A stretch of DNA of 64,000 nt from Wenzhouxiangella limi (GCF_010499265.1 NZ_JAAGSC010000043.1:7843-71842), one strand, 5' to 3'; positions 9,098 through 21,090 are shown, counted from the first letter of the stretch. Translations and numbers: made by a program. The notes: generated by a model not told the origin, from the letters alone.

Positions 9098-11716
9098 CTA
9101 AATGCCGGTAGCGTTACCCCCGCTTGCCATGGTCAGCTCCTCGGCCGGTTCGCGCAGGTTGTAGCGCGAGGCCATGGCGGCGCCGTAGGCACCGGTATTG
9201 GCGATCAGCACCACATCGCCCTCGCGGCAGTCGGGGAGCAGCCGGTCCAGGCCGAGGATGTCGCCGGTCTCGCAGATCGGGCCGACCACGTTGTAGACGT
9301 GTTCGCCCGGCTCGTCTAAGCGGGTCAGGTTGACGATTTCGTGCCAGGCCCCGTACAGGGCCGGGCGAATCAGCGAGTTCATGCCGGTGGCGATGCCGAC
9401 GTAGCGAACCTCGCCCTTGCCCTTGGTCTGGTTGATCCGGGCCAGCAGGACGCCGGCCTCGCTGACCAGATAGCGACCCGGCTCCAGCCAGACCTGGACC
9501 GGGCGGATCAGATCGTGCTTGAGCTGCTGCAGGCCGGCGTCCAGCGCGGCCAGATCCAGCGGTTGCTGGTCGGCGCGGTCGGGAACGCCCAGGCCACCGC
9601 CGAGGTTGATGACCCTGACCTCATCGAGTTCGCGCGCTGCCTCGCCCAGGGTCTGCAAAGTACGCTGCCAGTTGTCGGGATGCAGGATGCCGGAGCCGGT
9701 ATGGGCGTGCAGACCGGTGATGCGGATGTCGTGGGCTTCGGCCAGCCGCTGCGCGCGCTCGAGTTCGTACAGCGGGATACCGAATTTCGCGTGACTGCCG
9801 GCCGTTCGAACCATCTTGTGATGACCCAGCCCCGATCCGGGGTCCAGGCGCAGGAAGATCTCGCGCCCGGCCAGGTCGTGGCCCCAGTGCTCCAGGATGT
9901 AGAGGTTGTCGACGGTGGTCTGCAGACCCATGGCCAGGGCCTGGCGGAACTCTTCGCGGCCGGCAAAGTTGGTGGTCAGCAGCAGGTCGTCGGTTCGCAG
10001 TCCAGGTGCGCAGGCCAGGGCGTGGCGCGCTTCGTTGACCGACACGCACTCGATGCCCAGGCCCTGGTCGACCAGGGTGGCGAGGATGGCCGGGTGGGGA
10101 TTGGCCTTCATCGAATACAGCACCCGGTCGACCGAGCGCAGCGCCAGCAGTCGCGAGGCAGCGCGGCGAACCTCGGTCAGGTTGTAGACGTAGGCGCACT
10201 CGCGCTGGCCGAGCAGTTCAATCAGATCGCCGGCGTGTCTTCGCCACCAGGCTGGCCGGGCGCGTACCGGGTCGTCCTCGCGAAACAGTTGTTCCCAGGT
10301 CGGGCCGAAGACCGAATCGCCGCCCACACCGCCGGGGATGACCTGCTGGTGCAGCTGCTGGACGAGGCGATCGGCGTGGCGCGACTCGACCACGAAGGTC
10401 AGGTTGAGATCGTTGGCGGCCTGGCTGACCTGGAAGATGCGGCGCTGCTCGAAGACTTCCAGCGCCGGCCCGAGCCGATGCAGGATGGTGCGGATGCCCA
10501 GCCCCACCAGGCTGACGGTGGCGCAATCGGTCAGGATTTCGACCTTGCAGTGCTTTTCCAGACGGCGGCTGAGCTCGCGCAAGGCTGCCTGGTCGGTGAG
10601 GTTGGCGCCTGGATCCAGGGTGACGGTGACGTTGGATTCAGAGGTCGAGACCTGGTCGACCGAGAGTCCCAGCGCTTTGAATTCGGCAAAGATATCGGCG
10701 AGGAAACCGACCTGCTGCCACATGCCCAGACCCTCCAGCGCGATCAGGGTCATGCCCTTGCGCTGGACGATGGCCTTGACCTGGGCCCCGTGATCGCGCG
10801 CATCCGGCGTGATGCGGGTGCCGGTGATGTCGGGCCGGTCGACCTGACACAGCCACAGCGGGATGCGGTCGCGCGCCACCGGGATCAGCGAACGCGGATG
10901 CAGGGCCTTGGCCCCCATGGCGGCCAGCTCCTGGGCCTCGCGGTAGCTGACCAGCTTGAGCAGGCGGGCGGCCGGAATCCGGCGCGGATCGGCGCTGAAC
11001 AGGCCGGGCACGTCGGAATGGATCTCGACCCGCTCGGCCTCAAGCAGGGCGGCGGTGCAGGTGGCCGAGGTGTCCGAGCCGCCGCGCCCGAGCAGCACGG
11101 TTTCGCCGCGCGCGTTGGCGGCCAGAAAACCCGGCATGATGTGGAAACGGCCGCGAGCAGCCAGCTGCGCCTGCAGTCTTCGATCCGGCTCGGCCGGGCA
11201 GTGTGCCGAGAGGTATTCGCTGGTCGCTGTGCGGCCGGCGTCGCCGGGGCAGGTCAGCACGTGCCTGGCATCAAGCCACCCGCCGTCGATTCCCTGCGCC
11301 GCGAGGATGGCGACGGCCAGGCGGCTGCTGAGCTGCTCGCCCTGGGCCAGAAGCTCGGCCTGGACAGCGGGGCTGTCGCCAAGCTCGGGGTGTTCGAGCA
11401 GCGAGCGAAGGTGCTCAAGGTCCTCGGCCAGGTTCGGTTCCGGCACCGCCAGTGCGCGCGCAAGCGCGAGGTGTCGGTCTTTGATCTGGTCGATCAGCTC
11501 TTCGACCGGCTGGGCCGTTTCCGACCGGGTTTGTGCCTGCAACAGGTCGGTCATGCCACGCAATGCGGACACCACAATGACCAGATGCGCACCCTCTGCC
11601 AGCGCGTTTCGTGCGCATTGCGCGATGAGCGGCCAGTGCTCTGACCGCGCCACGGCGCTGCCGCCGAATTTCAGGACACGCCAGCGGACCGCGCGGTTTG
11701 AATCAGAGTTTTGCAT
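9098..11716 (-). CDS. lysAC: Bifunctional aspartate kinase / diaminopimelate decarboxylase
   Basis: A fusion of the first and last enzymes of lysine synthesis, about 872 residues. The N-terminal aspartokinase opens with KFGGSAVA and phosphorylates aspartate. Two ACT-like regions (about 310-460) are the usual site of feedback control. The C-terminal half is a PLP-dependent decarboxylase of fold-type III: YSMKAN holds the PLP lysine (Lys537), GGGLGVP binds phosphate, EPGRYLV contributes to substrate binding and CETGD supplies the cross-subunit cysteine. It makes lysine from meso-diaminopimelate. ATG 11714-11716 is preferred; a TTG at 11735-11737 would add seven residues. This fusion is typical of Xanthomonadales relatives. 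The gene converges on the M64 gene and diverges from the phosphatase gene. Confidence 0.93.
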   Translation of the reverse strand: MQNSDSNRAVRWRVLKFGGSAVARSEHWPLIAQCARNALAEGAHLVIVVSALRGMTDLLQAQTRSETAQPVEELIDQIKDRHLALARALAVPEPNLAEDLEHLRSLLEHPELGDSPAVQAELLAQGEQLSSRLAVAILAAQGIDGGWLDARHVLTCPGDAGRTATSEYLSAHCPAEPDRRLQAQLAARGRFHIMPGFLAANARGETVLLGRGGSDTSATCTAALLEAERVEIHSDVPGLFSADPRRIPAARLLKLVSYREAQELAAMGAKALHPRSLIPVARDRIPLWLCQVDRPDITGTRITPDARDHGAQVKAIVQRKGMTLIALEGLGMWQQVGFLADIFAEFKALGLSVDQVSTSESNVTVTLDPGANLTDQAALRELSRRLEKHCKVEILTDCATVSLVGLGIRTILHRLGPALEVFEQRRIFQVSQAANDLNLTFVVESRHADRLVQQLHQQVIPGGVGGDSVFGPTWEQLFREDDPVRARPAWWRRHAGDLIELLGQRECAYVYNLTEVRRAASRLLALRSVDRVLYSMKANPHPAILATLVDQGLGIECVSVNEARHALACAPGLRTDDLLLTTNFAGREEFRQALAMGLQTTVDNLYILEHWGHDLAGREIFLRLDPGSGLGHHKMVRTAGSHAKFGIPLYELERAQRLAEAHDIRITGLHAHTGSGILHPDNWQRTLQTLGEAARELDEVRVINLGGGLGVPDRADQQPLDLAALDAGLQQLKHDLIRPVQVWLEPGRYLVSEAGVLLARINQTKGKGEVRYVGIATGMNSLIRPALYGAWHEIVNLTRLDEPGEHVYNVVGPICETGDILGLDRLLPDCREGDVVLIANTGAYGAAMASRYNLREPAEELTMASGGNATGI

Positions 11717-11840
11717 GCTGTTTTCGCAGTTTGTCAAAAAAGGTCAGAGTAGAAGGGAGCCGGTAATCGCTCGTGTAACAATGTCGGGGGGCCAAACGAA
11801 CTCGCTGACCTGTTCGGACAGCATTTTACGCTGGTATGAA

Positions 11841-12629
11841 ATGATGATTTCTGATCCGCCGATCCATTCGCGCTCCTTCGGCCAGACCGAGACCGGTCAG
11901 GTCCGCGCCAACAACCAGGATGCCATCCTGGTCGATGAAGCGGCGGGCCTGTGGCTGGTGGCCGACGGCATGGGTGGGCACGCCGGCGGTGCCGAAGCCA
12001 GTCACCTGGCCCGAACGACGGTCCGTGCGGCCCTGAACCAGGGATCGTCGCTACGCTCGGCCATTCTCGCCGCCCATGCCGCGATTCGGGCCGAACAGGC
12101 GCTCCGCCCGGAACTGACCGACATGGGAACCACGATCGTGGCCGCGCTTGAGCAGGACGACCATTACGAGATCGGCTGGGTCGGAGACAGCCGCGCCTAT
12201 TTATTCGACCTCTCCACGCAACAACTCTGCCTGCTGACCCGGGACCATAATCTGGCCGGACTGATGGTCGAGGCCGGCGCGATCAGCGCGTCCGAAGCCG
12301 CTCACCATCCCAAGCGCCACGTGTTGACCGATTGCCTGGGGCTGCATTCGGACGGTGAGCCCCGGGTCGATATGGTCAAAGAACGGTGGCAGGCCAACCA
12401 AATCCTGCTGCTGTGTTCAGATGGCCTGAGCGGAGAGCTGAGCGATCAGACCATGGCGACGATGCTGGCGCTGGATCAGTCGCTGGCCGCTCTCGGAGAG
12501 CGCTTGATGTCCGCGGCCCTGGAAGCCGGGGCGAAGGACAATGTTTCGCTGATTCTGGTGCGTTCGCCCCTGGATGGAAAACCGGCCGGATCTTCCGGCG
12601 CACGGCGGCGCTGGCTCGGCCGCGCCTGA
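11841..12629 (+). CDS. PP2C-family serine/threonine protein phosphatase
   Basis: About 262 residues, a complete single-domain PPM/PP2C phosphatase of the bacterial Stp/PrpC/PppA type, presumably cytosolic. Metal-binding signatures are all present: NNQDA near 24-28, VADGMGGHAGG near 40-50, VGDSRAY, CSDGLSGELSD and AKDNVSL. These acidic residues hold the two Mn/Mg ions that activate water for dephosphorylating Ser/Thr. No partner kinase or FHA protein is nearby, so its target cannot be inferred from context. The start is uncertain. ATG 11841 and ATG 11844 are adjacent and lack a clear Shine-Dalgarno; ATG 11781 would add 20 residues unlike the family. Confidence 0.88.
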   Translation: MMISDPPIHSRSFGQTETGQVRANNQDAILVDEAAGLWLVADGMGGHAGGAEASHLARTTVRAALNQGSSLRSAILAAHAAIRAEQALRPELTDMGTTIVAALEQDDHYEIGWVGDSRAYLFDLSTQQLCLLTRDHNLAGLMVEAGAISASEAAHHPKRHVLTDCLGLHSDGEPRVDMVKERWQANQILLLCSDGLSGELSDQTMATMLALDQSLAALGERLMSAALEAGAKDNVSLILVRSPLDGKPAGSSGARRRWLGRA

Positions 12630-12650
12630 TCCATTGCGCGGCGCGGAAGG

Positions 12651-13325
12651 TCAGCTGATCGCGGCACCCTTGTATTTGCCGAGGACGACGACCGTCTTGC
12701 CGGAAGCCTTCAGCATGCCGTCTTCTTCCAGCGCTTTCATCACCCGGCCGGCCATTTCCCGCGAGCAGCCCACGATGCGGCTGAGCTCCTGACGGGTGAT
12801 ACGGATCATGGTGCCTTCGGGGTGGGAAACCGCGTCGGGCTCGTCACAAAGGTCGATCAAGGCCTTGGCGACCCGTCCCTGGGTATCGAGAAAGGCCAGC
12901 TGCAAGACCTTGCGCCGGGCCTGAAGCAGGCGCTGCGAGAGCTTGGACCCGATCGCGGTCATGATTTCGACCGCGCAGTCCGACAGTTCTTTATCGAGCG
13001 CCTCGCGCAGTCGATCATAGGAAATTTCGGCCAGCTGGCAGATCGATCGCGTCCGCACCATGACCTCGCGCTCGCGGGGTTTCATGAACAGACCCAGTTC
13101 GCCGAGGAAATCGCCGGGGTTGAGGTAGCTCAGGATGAGTTCGCGTCCGTCTTCACCCTCGGTAGAAACCGACAGTGAGCCATCAATCACGTACAGCAGG
13201 CTGTGGCCCTCTTCGCCCGGACGCATGACGACCTGCTTGGGCTCGAAATGCAGGCGCTCGCAGATCGAGAGCAGGCGACCGATCGCTTCCCGGTCTATCG
13301 GATAGAACTGTGGTTCATTAAGCAT
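12651..13325 (-). CDS. clp: CRP/FNR-family regulator, Clp/Vfr-like
   Basis: 224 residues, close to the full length of E. coli CRP. The N-terminal cyclic-nucleotide-binding barrel shows LNPGDFLGELGLF, then the long dimerisation helix. The C-terminal winged helix-turn-helix has ITRQELSRIVGCSRE, nearly the CRP recognition helix. After the barrel the phosphate-binding region reads REREVMVRTRS: the arginine that contacts cyclic nucleotide in CRP is kept, but the next Ser is Glu. That resembles Xanthomonas Clp, which responds to c-di-GMP rather than cAMP. The ligand therefore cannot be settled from sequence. It diverges from speD, as in xanthomonads. Confidence 0.9.
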   Translation of the reverse strand: MLNEPQFYPIDREAIGRLLSICERLHFEPKQVVMRPGEEGHSLLYVIDGSLSVSTEGEDGRELILSYLNPGDFLGELGLFMKPREREVMVRTRSICQLAEISYDRLREALDKELSDCAVEIMTAIGSKLSQRLLQARRKVLQLAFLDTQGRVAKALIDLCDEPDAVSHPEGTMIRITRQELSRIVGCSREMAGRVMKALEEDGMLKASGKTVVVLGKYKGAAIS

Positions 13326-13359
13326 TTTTGTTTTCAGGCCAAGACCCCTTTCTCAACAG

Positions 13360-13391
13360 TTTATATTGCCTGTTCGGGCGTCGGGAGTCAA
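13360..13391 (-). promoter_or_regulatory. Candidate promoter for the clp gene
   Basis: On the minus strand TTGACT (13391-13386) is followed by TATAAA (13365-13360). The hexamers are good but the 20-base spacer is longer than ideal. The position, about 35 bases upstream of the clp ATG, fits a sigma-70 promoter. Confidence 0.3.
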
Positions 13392-13516
13392 CCTGTTGGC
13401 GAGTCCCTGGCCGGCCGGGCAAGCGGGTTCAATCCGATCAAAAGTGGAACGACTGGCTCTGAATGACCGATAATGAAAGGTTACGTTCGGCCATCCATGA
13501 TCCGGAGGAATGCGCC

Positions 13517-14308
13517 ATGTCCTCGAGCAGAATCAAGCTTCACGGCTTCAATAATCTGACCAAGGCCTTGAGCTTCAATATCTATGACCTTTGCTATGCC
13601 ACCAGCGAGGCGCAGCGCAAGGAATATATCGCCTATATCGATGAAGCCTACAACGCCGAGCGGCTCACCCAGATACTGACCGACGTGTCCAACATCATCG
13701 GCGCCAACGTGCTCAACGTGGCCCGTCAGGACTACGAGCCCCAGGGCGCCAGCGTGACCATGCTGATCGCCGAAGAGCCCGTCGTCAGCGATGAAGATGT
13801 CGGCTCGGCCGCACCGGGCCCGCTGCCGGAAGCGGTCGTCGCCCATCTCGACAAAAGCCACATTACGGTGCATACCTATCCCGAAAGCCACCCGCACGAC
13901 GGCATCTGCACGTTCCGCGCCGACATCGACGTGGCTACCTGCGGCGTCATCTCGCCGCTCAAGGCGCTCAATTACCTGCTTCACAGCTTCGAGTCGGACA
14001 TCGTGACGGTGGACTACCGGGTGCGCGGTTTTACCCGCGACGTGCGTGGGCGCAAACATTACATCGACCACAAGATCAATTCGATCCAGAACTTTTTCAG
14101 CCGTGACACCAAGAACGCCTACGAAATGATCGACGTCAACGTCTACCAGGAAAACCTGTTCCACACCAAGATGCGGCTGAAAGATTTCGATCTCGACAAC
14201 TACCTGTTCGGCATCAATGCCGCCGACCTGGAAAAGCGCGAGCGCGCGCGTATCGAGCGTCGTCTGCGCACCGAGATCCAGGAGCTGTTCTACGGTCGCA
14301 ACCTGTAG
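13517..14308 (+). CDS. speD: S-adenosylmethionine decarboxylase proenzyme
   Basis: 263 residues, colinear with E. coli SpeD from [10 protein letters not shown] to the YYGRN-like end (here FYGRN). It decarboxylates S-adenosylmethionine to supply the aminopropyl group for spermidine. The proenzyme self-cleaves within [16 protein letters not shown]. Ser114 should become the pyruvoyl cofactor of the alpha chain, and the small beta chain ends at Lys113. [10 protein letters not shown]-like (here [10 protein letters not shown]) and FTRDVRG segments are conserved. ATG 13517 is strongly supported by GGAGGA eight bases upstream, although the frame stays open further 5'. Confidence 0.96.
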   Translation: MSSSRIKLHGFNNLTKALSFNIYDLCYATSEAQRKEYIAYIDEAYNAERLTQILTDVSNIIGANVLNVARQDYEPQGASVTMLIAEEPVVSDEDVGSAAPGPLPEAVVAHLDKSHITVHTYPESHPHDGICTFRADIDVATCGVISPLKALNYLLHSFESDIVTVDYRVRGFTRDVRGRKHYIDHKINSIQNFFSRDTKNAYEMIDVNVYQENLFHTKMRLKDFDLDNYLFGINAADLEKRERARIERRLRTEIQELFYGRNL

Positions 14309-14327
14309 GCTGATCCGGGCGGGCTGT

Positions 14328-17300
14328 TCAGCTCCTCGGCGCCAGCGGGTCGACGATCGCGTCGTTCAGCCAGTGCTTCAAGGTCTCGGCCGCGTCCGGC
14401 GCCAGATCGCCGGCGATGGCGATTTCGGCGCCGGTCAGCGTCTCGCCGGGGTCGGCGTCGGGTAGATAGCCGTGCTGGTCCAGCCAGCCCTGAAGCTGCT
14501 CCAGGGTGTCGTTGCGAAACCGCGAGACCTTGCCCTCCCGAAGCGATTCAATCAATTCGACCGGGTCGCCCGCCAGCTGTTCGGCCAGGCTGGCCACCCG
14601 CGGCAGAAAGCGATCGCTGAGCAGGCCCGTCTGCGCCAGCGTGGCGTGATCGACCGGTCGCGCGTGCGTCGAGCGCCAGTGCTTCAGGATCAGCCGGGCG
14701 GCACGAATCCGGCCGCGCAGCATCCGCGACTGGTGCTCGTCAAGCCAGTCCGGCGACGAGTCGGAGGACTGGTCCACGAGATCCAGAAATCGTGCCAGTG
14801 GTCCCAGGCTGAACAGGCCGGCGCGCATCAGGGCGGCGGCCATCGAGAGATCATCGCGCAGCACGTGGAATACGCTGATCCGTCCCGGATCCTGCCAGGG
14901 ATCGATGGCCTCGACGCCAGCGGCACGGGCCCACTCTTCGGCCGATTGGCCGGCCGGGTCCGGAATTGCCGGCCCGCTGGCCGCCACCTCCGGCATGCGG
15001 AACTCAAGCTGCCGGACCTGATTCTGGCGGAGCTCGGCCATGCTGATTTCGTGCGGTGAAAAATCCCGGCCCAGCCATTCGCGCCAGGCTTCGGCGTCAT
15101 CGCTTTGGGCGGTCAGGTAGAACACCTGGCGGCCGGCGGCGATGAGCTCGCCTGCCGCCTGGACAATGGAGCGATAGCGGTCCGGATCACTGGTGGTCAG
15201 GGCTTCGTCCATGAACAGCGGCAGCGGCTCGAAACTGGCCTCGAGCTGCTCGATCCAGGCCAGGCGCACGGCCAGCATGAGTTGGGCGCGGGTACCAGTC
15301 GAAAGGCGGGTTGCCGGCTGCGGCTGTCCGCTTCGCGTATCCAGCGCCAGGAACTCACCGGCGCTGAACTCGAGCCGGTAGCGATGGCCGGTGAAGCGAT
15401 TGAGCCATCGATCGGCGATGGCCAGCAGCGCCGGTTCCTGCTCGGCCCGGTGGGTGGCTGCGACGTCGTCGATCAGAAAGCGGCCGGCGGCGGCCAGCAG
15501 GTGACGTTCGAGCTCGGTCTGCAGCGCGTCTTTTCCGCCCTCCAGCTCGACTCCCAGCTGTTCGAGTTCGCGCCGTTGCAGGGCGTCGGCATGGCGAGTC
15601 TGGATCTCGGCGATTTGACGGTTGAGGTGATCGCGCTGCCCGGCGCGTTCGGTCAGTTCTTCGTGCAGCGCCATCAGTTCCTGGTGGCCCTGCTTGCGGG
15701 CCAGTGCGAGCAGTTCCGGTGCCTCGGCCAGGCGCTGCTCCAGGCGCGTGATTTCGCGCCCGAGATCGATTCGCTCGCCCTCCAGCTTCTGCCACAAGGG
15801 GAACTGCTCGGCTTTGTGGCGCAGCGTAGCCAGTTCGTCCGGGCGCACGCCGGCGGTTTCGAAGATGCCGAGGATGCGCTGGCGCAGCTGGCTGATGTCG
15901 GCATGCAGTTCGCCGATGCGGCGGTTGCGCGCCTGGACCGAGTTGTACAGCTCGGCGTGGCGTCGAATTCTCGGGATCAGCTGGTTGACCAGGCTGGCCA
16001 GCGTCTGCGACGAGACCTGGTCGAGCGACAGTGCGTGTCGTTCGAGCAGGGCGGCAGCCTGTGCGCGTTCGGGCTGATAGCGTTCGTTCAGTTGCCGCAG
16101 GCGATGTCGGTGGTGATCGCAGCGCTGCTGGCCCAGCTGCCAGTCCTGGAGATGGCGTGACCACATCAGGAAGGTGGTTTCCAGGCGCTGTTCGGCCGAC
16201 AGACCCAGGCCCGAGGCCAGTTCCGACAGCTGCTGGCGGGCCCGGTCGAGGGCGCCGCGCTGGCTGTTGAGCTCGGCGCGCAGATCGCTTGCGCGAAGCT
16301 GGCTGATCTCGTGCTGGGTGGCGGCCTCAAGCTCGAGTTCCAGGCGCTTGAGTCGCGCCCGGACTTCGGGTTCGTTCCAGCCCAGAGGCGGCTCTATGGC
16401 GCTGGCCTCGAAATCTTTTCGCGCCTGGCTGCGGTCACGCAGGCGCAGCGCGAAGCGCCCGAGCATGGCGCCGGGCAGTCCCGCCGACAGGGCGACCAGC
16501 AGCAGCAACTCGGGTTGGCCGGACAGCCCCGGGTCGACCAGCAGCCGGGCTCCGCCCACCAGGGCGGCGATAAACAGTGTGCCCCAAAGCCATCCTTCCA
16601 GCGGGCTCAGGCGGGCCAGCGCAAGCCAGTCCTGCAGCGCTGAACGCGCCGTTCGCAGATCGTCGCGCGGACGTCCGGTCAGGTTGCGCGATGCCTGGGC
16701 CAGCCCCAGCTGGCCGCTGAGCGCGCGAATGCGCTCGCGCAGGCCGAGGACCTTGTCGACCTGCTTTTCCAGCCGTTCGAGCGCGTCCTGGTCCAGTTTC
16801 TGGACTTCGTCGGGGACGTTTCCGCCAAGCCGGGCCGCGGCTTCGGCCACCGCGTGCTCGGCCTCACTGAGCCGGTCGGTTTCGGCTTCGATTCGCTGCT
16901 CGCTGACAGCCAGCCGGTCGCGTGTATCGGCCAGTTCGGCCTGCAGGCTTTCCAGGGCTTCCGGATCTTCGACGCCGGTTTCGGCCAGCCGCGACTGCTC
17001 TTTCTTCAGCGCGGTATGCTCCAGAACAATGGCCTGCTGCTTGCGTTCCAGCTGTTGCTGTGTCTCGTCGATGCGTTCGAGCTCATCACCGCGCAGCCGG
17101 TCCATGCCGCCCGGGAACTCTTCGATCAGGGTGGACTCCAGTGCGGTGCGCCGTGCCGCGGCCTCGGCCAGTGCCTGCGCATCCTCGACTGCCCCGATTC
17201 GCGCGGCCGCCTCGGTCGCAGCACGCAGCCTGTCTTCCAGCTCGTTGAGCCGGTCGATATCTTCGTGCAGGCGGGCGTATTCACGCTCCTTGTCATCGAT

Positions 17301-17786
17301 GGCGCGGTGGCATCGATCGATCTCGCGGGCCAGTTTCTGGGGACGCGGGGGCGCAAGCAGCGGAGGCTTTGCGAGCAGGGCATCAAGATCGTAGCCCCCC
17401 GTGAGCAGGGTCTTCAGTTCGGCCGCGATATGGGCATCGGTGCGGCCGGGCGCGCTGAGGTCTTCGGTGCTGACCAAGAAAGCGTCGATGGATTCGGCCC
17501 CGGGCAGGTTCGGGGGAGCCATTTTCCGACCGTCACGGGTCCAGCTCACCCGGGCGCCGAGGCGGTGCGCGACCAGCGTGCCCTGGCCGTCCTGCCAGCG
17601 CGCCAGGATCTCGCAGTATTCCCCGTTCGGGTCGGGATAGAGCACGGCGCGAACCGCGCGCACCAGGCTGGATTTGCCTGATCCGTTCGGCCCGGTGACC
17701 AGGTTTACGGTCTCCGGCTCGAGGTTGACGGAGAACGGCGCGTCAATCCCCGGCAGATGGCGAATGTCGAGCGTGAGCAGTTTCAT
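14328..17786 (-). CDS. YhaN/SbcC-like AAA ATPase of a DNA repair nuclease
   Basis: 1,152 residues, the ATPase half of an SbcCD/YhaNO-type complex that processes DNA ends. Walker A is GPNGSGKSS (32-40). Long Glu/Arg-rich coiled coils follow on both sides of the centre. The ABC-like signature LSTGTRAQ and Walker B PLFMDEALT (about 858) close the head domain. Two features are unusual. About 50 hydrophobic residues at 397-445 look like a membrane hairpin in the middle of the coiled coil, as known in YhaN-type rather than canonical SbcC proteins. In addition, an extra domain of about 200 residues, rich in helices, follows the head. The start overlaps the nuclease gene by four bases (ATGA), which indicates translational coupling. 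Confidence 0.85.
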   Translation of the reverse strand: MKLLTLDIRHLPGIDAPFSVNLEPETVNLVTGPNGSGKSSLVRAVRAVLYPDPNGEYCEILARWQDGQGTLVAHRLGARVSWTRDGRKMAPPNLPGAESIDAFLVSTEDLSAPGRTDAHIAAELKTLLTGGYDLDALLAKPPLLAPPRPQKLAREIDRCHRAIDDKEREYARLHEDIDRLNELEDRLRAATEAAARIGAVEDAQALAEAAARRTALESTLIEEFPGGMDRLRGDELERIDETQQQLERKQQAIVLEHTALKKEQSRLAETGVEDPEALESLQAELADTRDRLAVSEQRIEAETDRLSEAEHAVAEAAARLGGNVPDEVQKLDQDALERLEKQVDKVLGLRERIRALSGQLGLAQASRNLTGRPRDDLRTARSALQDWLALARLSPLEGWLWGTLFIAALVGGARLLVDPGLSGQPELLLLVALSAGLPGAMLGRFALRLRDRSQARKDFEASAIEPPLGWNEPEVRARLKRLELELEAATQHEISQLRASDLRAELNSQRGALDRARQQLSELASGLGLSAEQRLETTFLMWSRHLQDWQLGQQRCDHHRHRLRQLNERYQPERAQAAALLERHALSLDQVSSQTLASLVNQLIPRIRRHAELYNSVQARNRRIGELHADISQLRQRILGIFETAGVRPDELATLRHKAEQFPLWQKLEGERIDLGREITRLEQRLAEAPELLALARKQGHQELMALHEELTERAGQRDHLNRQIAEIQTRHADALQRRELEQLGVELEGGKDALQTELERHLLAAAGRFLIDDVAATHRAEQEPALLAIADRWLNRFTGHRYRLEFSAGEFLALDTRSGQPQPATRLSTGTRAQLMLAVRLAWIEQLEASFEPLPLFMDEALTTSDPDRYRSIVQAAGELIAAGRQVFYLTAQSDDAEAWREWLGRDFSPHEISMAELRQNQVRQLEFRMPEVAASGPAIPDPAGQSAEEWARAAGVEAIDPWQDPGRISVFHVLRDDLSMAAALMRAGLFSLGPLARFLDLVDQSSDSSPDWLDEHQSRMLRGRIRAARLILKHWRSTHARPVDHATLAQTGLLSDRFLPRVASLAEQLAGDPVELIESLREGKVSRFRNDTLEQLQGWLDQHGYLPDADPGETLTGAEIAIAGDLAPDAAETLKHWLNDAIVDPLAPRS

Positions 17787-19039
17787 GGCGCGCCCGGTTT
17801 TTGCGCCAGGAGATCATTCAGCGTTGTCCGCGCAGCCTGCAGCAGCCAGTAGCGTACGCCTTCATCATCAAGGTCTGCCGCAAGTTCTCGGAATTCTTTC
17901 TGGCCGGCCGCTTCGGCCAGATGAGGCCGGGCGCGTGCAATGAGGTCTTGGTGTTCCGGGTGGGCGCTGTCTTGAAGCACAAGAATGCGCCGGGCAAGAA
18001 GACCGCAGGGGTCTTCCTGGCGCGCCAGGCGCTCGAGATCGGCCGCCGCGCCGGTCGCAACCACCACTTTTTGCACAAACAGCCGGATGGAGCCCTCTTT
18101 CCAGGGTCGGGACCCGGCGATCAGGTCGTCGGCGGCCTGGGTGAGGGCGGACTCGAATCGGCAGCGTCCGGTCAGCGTCAGACGCAGGCCGATGACGTCG
18201 GGTACAAAGCGCTCGTTTTGGAGCGTTTCGATATGCGCCCGCCCGGCGGCCAGGGTGGCTTCGGCCAGATCTTCGGGCGCCTCCAGTGGGCTGACGTCGA
18301 TCTGGACGGTGTCGAAGCGCAGCGGCGCCAGCGGCAGCTGGGTCGCGGCAAGCTGGCCGTCGTTAAACTCGATCAGCCACGGCCCCCGTGGGCCGGTGTC
18401 GGACGCCCTGAGCGCGGTGGCTGAGCCCAGGTAGCCGATCGGGCGTTCCCCGTCGAGGCGATCGGGCTGATGGATATGGCCGAGCAGCCAGGCGGCCGTG
18501 CCGGCCGCTTCGAGATCCTGGCTGGTGACGGGGGCATAGGGGCTGTCGCTCTGGTCCCGGTCGCAGTGCAGCAGACCGATGACGCGCTCGGGCCGTTCGA
18601 TACGCGGCAGCTCGTGGAGCGGATTGTGGCGGACGTGCGGGCGCGGGAAAGACCAGCCGAGGACGCTCAGTTTGCCGAGGCTTTTTTTCTGCCAGCGACC
18701 GCCAGCGCCGAGCAGGTGCAGGGCATCGATTTCGGCCGCCAGCCGCGGTAGTACCAGGGTATCGTGATTGCCGGCTACGGCCAGGACCGGGATGCCGGCT
18801 GCGGCCAGTTGGTCGATGCCCTGTTTCAGGTCGCCGTAAGCGACCAGCAGGTCGCGGCTGCGCTCGACCACGTCACCGGCCAGCAGGACCCCGTCGACGC
18901 CGCGCTCCAGGGCTTCGTTGACGCAGCGTCTCCAGGCCGCCTCCGGACCCAGCCCGGGGCGCTGTGTCTGAAGATCCGGATGCAGAGCGGCCGGACTTCG
19001 GCCCAGGTGGATGTCGCCGATGGCGAGCAGGGTGGTCAT
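17783..19039 (-). CDS. YhaO/SbcD-like metallophosphoesterase (DNA repair exonuclease)
   Basis: 418 residues with the calcineurin-like phosphoesterase motifs of Mre11/SbcD: GDIHLG near residue 8, LAGDVVE, AGNHD, LLHCDRD and GHIHQPD. These coordinate two Mn ions in the nuclease site. The C-terminal portion (about 280-418) is the family's capping region and is poorly conserved. It is transcribed just before, and overlaps by four bases, the coiled-coil ATPase, so the two should form one complex. YhaO is a better match than SbcD because the partner has a central membrane-like segment. The physiological DNA substrate is inferred only. Confidence 0.87.
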   Translation of the reverse strand: MTTLLAIGDIHLGRSPAALHPDLQTQRPGLGPEAAWRRCVNEALERGVDGVLLAGDVVERSRDLLVAYGDLKQGIDQLAAAGIPVLAVAGNHDTLVLPRLAAEIDALHLLGAGGRWQKKSLGKLSVLGWSFPRPHVRHNPLHELPRIERPERVIGLLHCDRDQSDSPYAPVTSQDLEAAGTAAWLLGHIHQPDRLDGERPIGYLGSATALRASDTGPRGPWLIEFNDGQLAATQLPLAPLRFDTVQIDVSPLEAPEDLAEATLAAGRAHIETLQNERFVPDVIGLRLTLTGRCRFESALTQAADDLIAGSRPWKEGSIRLFVQKVVVATGAAADLERLARQEDPCGLLARRILVLQDSAHPEHQDLIARARPHLAEAAGQKEFRELAADLDDEGVRYWLLQAARTTLNDLLAQKPGAP

Positions 19040-19164
19040 GCCGAAGTGTTCGTCATCGTGGGCTTGAGATCATGCGGCCGGATCCGATCGCCTTTGGCAG
19101 TCAGCCCGTGACGATAGCCGATTGACTGCGGGGCGGCAAGGCGCCGTCGCCGGATACGGCCGGG

Positions 19165-21057
<1,893 letters not shown>

Positions 21058-21090
21058 GCGAATGCATAATGGTAGCTCAACCCGCCTGAT

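Noticed and set aside
9341-11644. Long open frame (767 codons) on the plus strand opposite lysAC
   Set aside because: Shadow frame created by high GC; low-complexity product (Gln/Ala/Gly), while the minus strand has full enzyme motifs.
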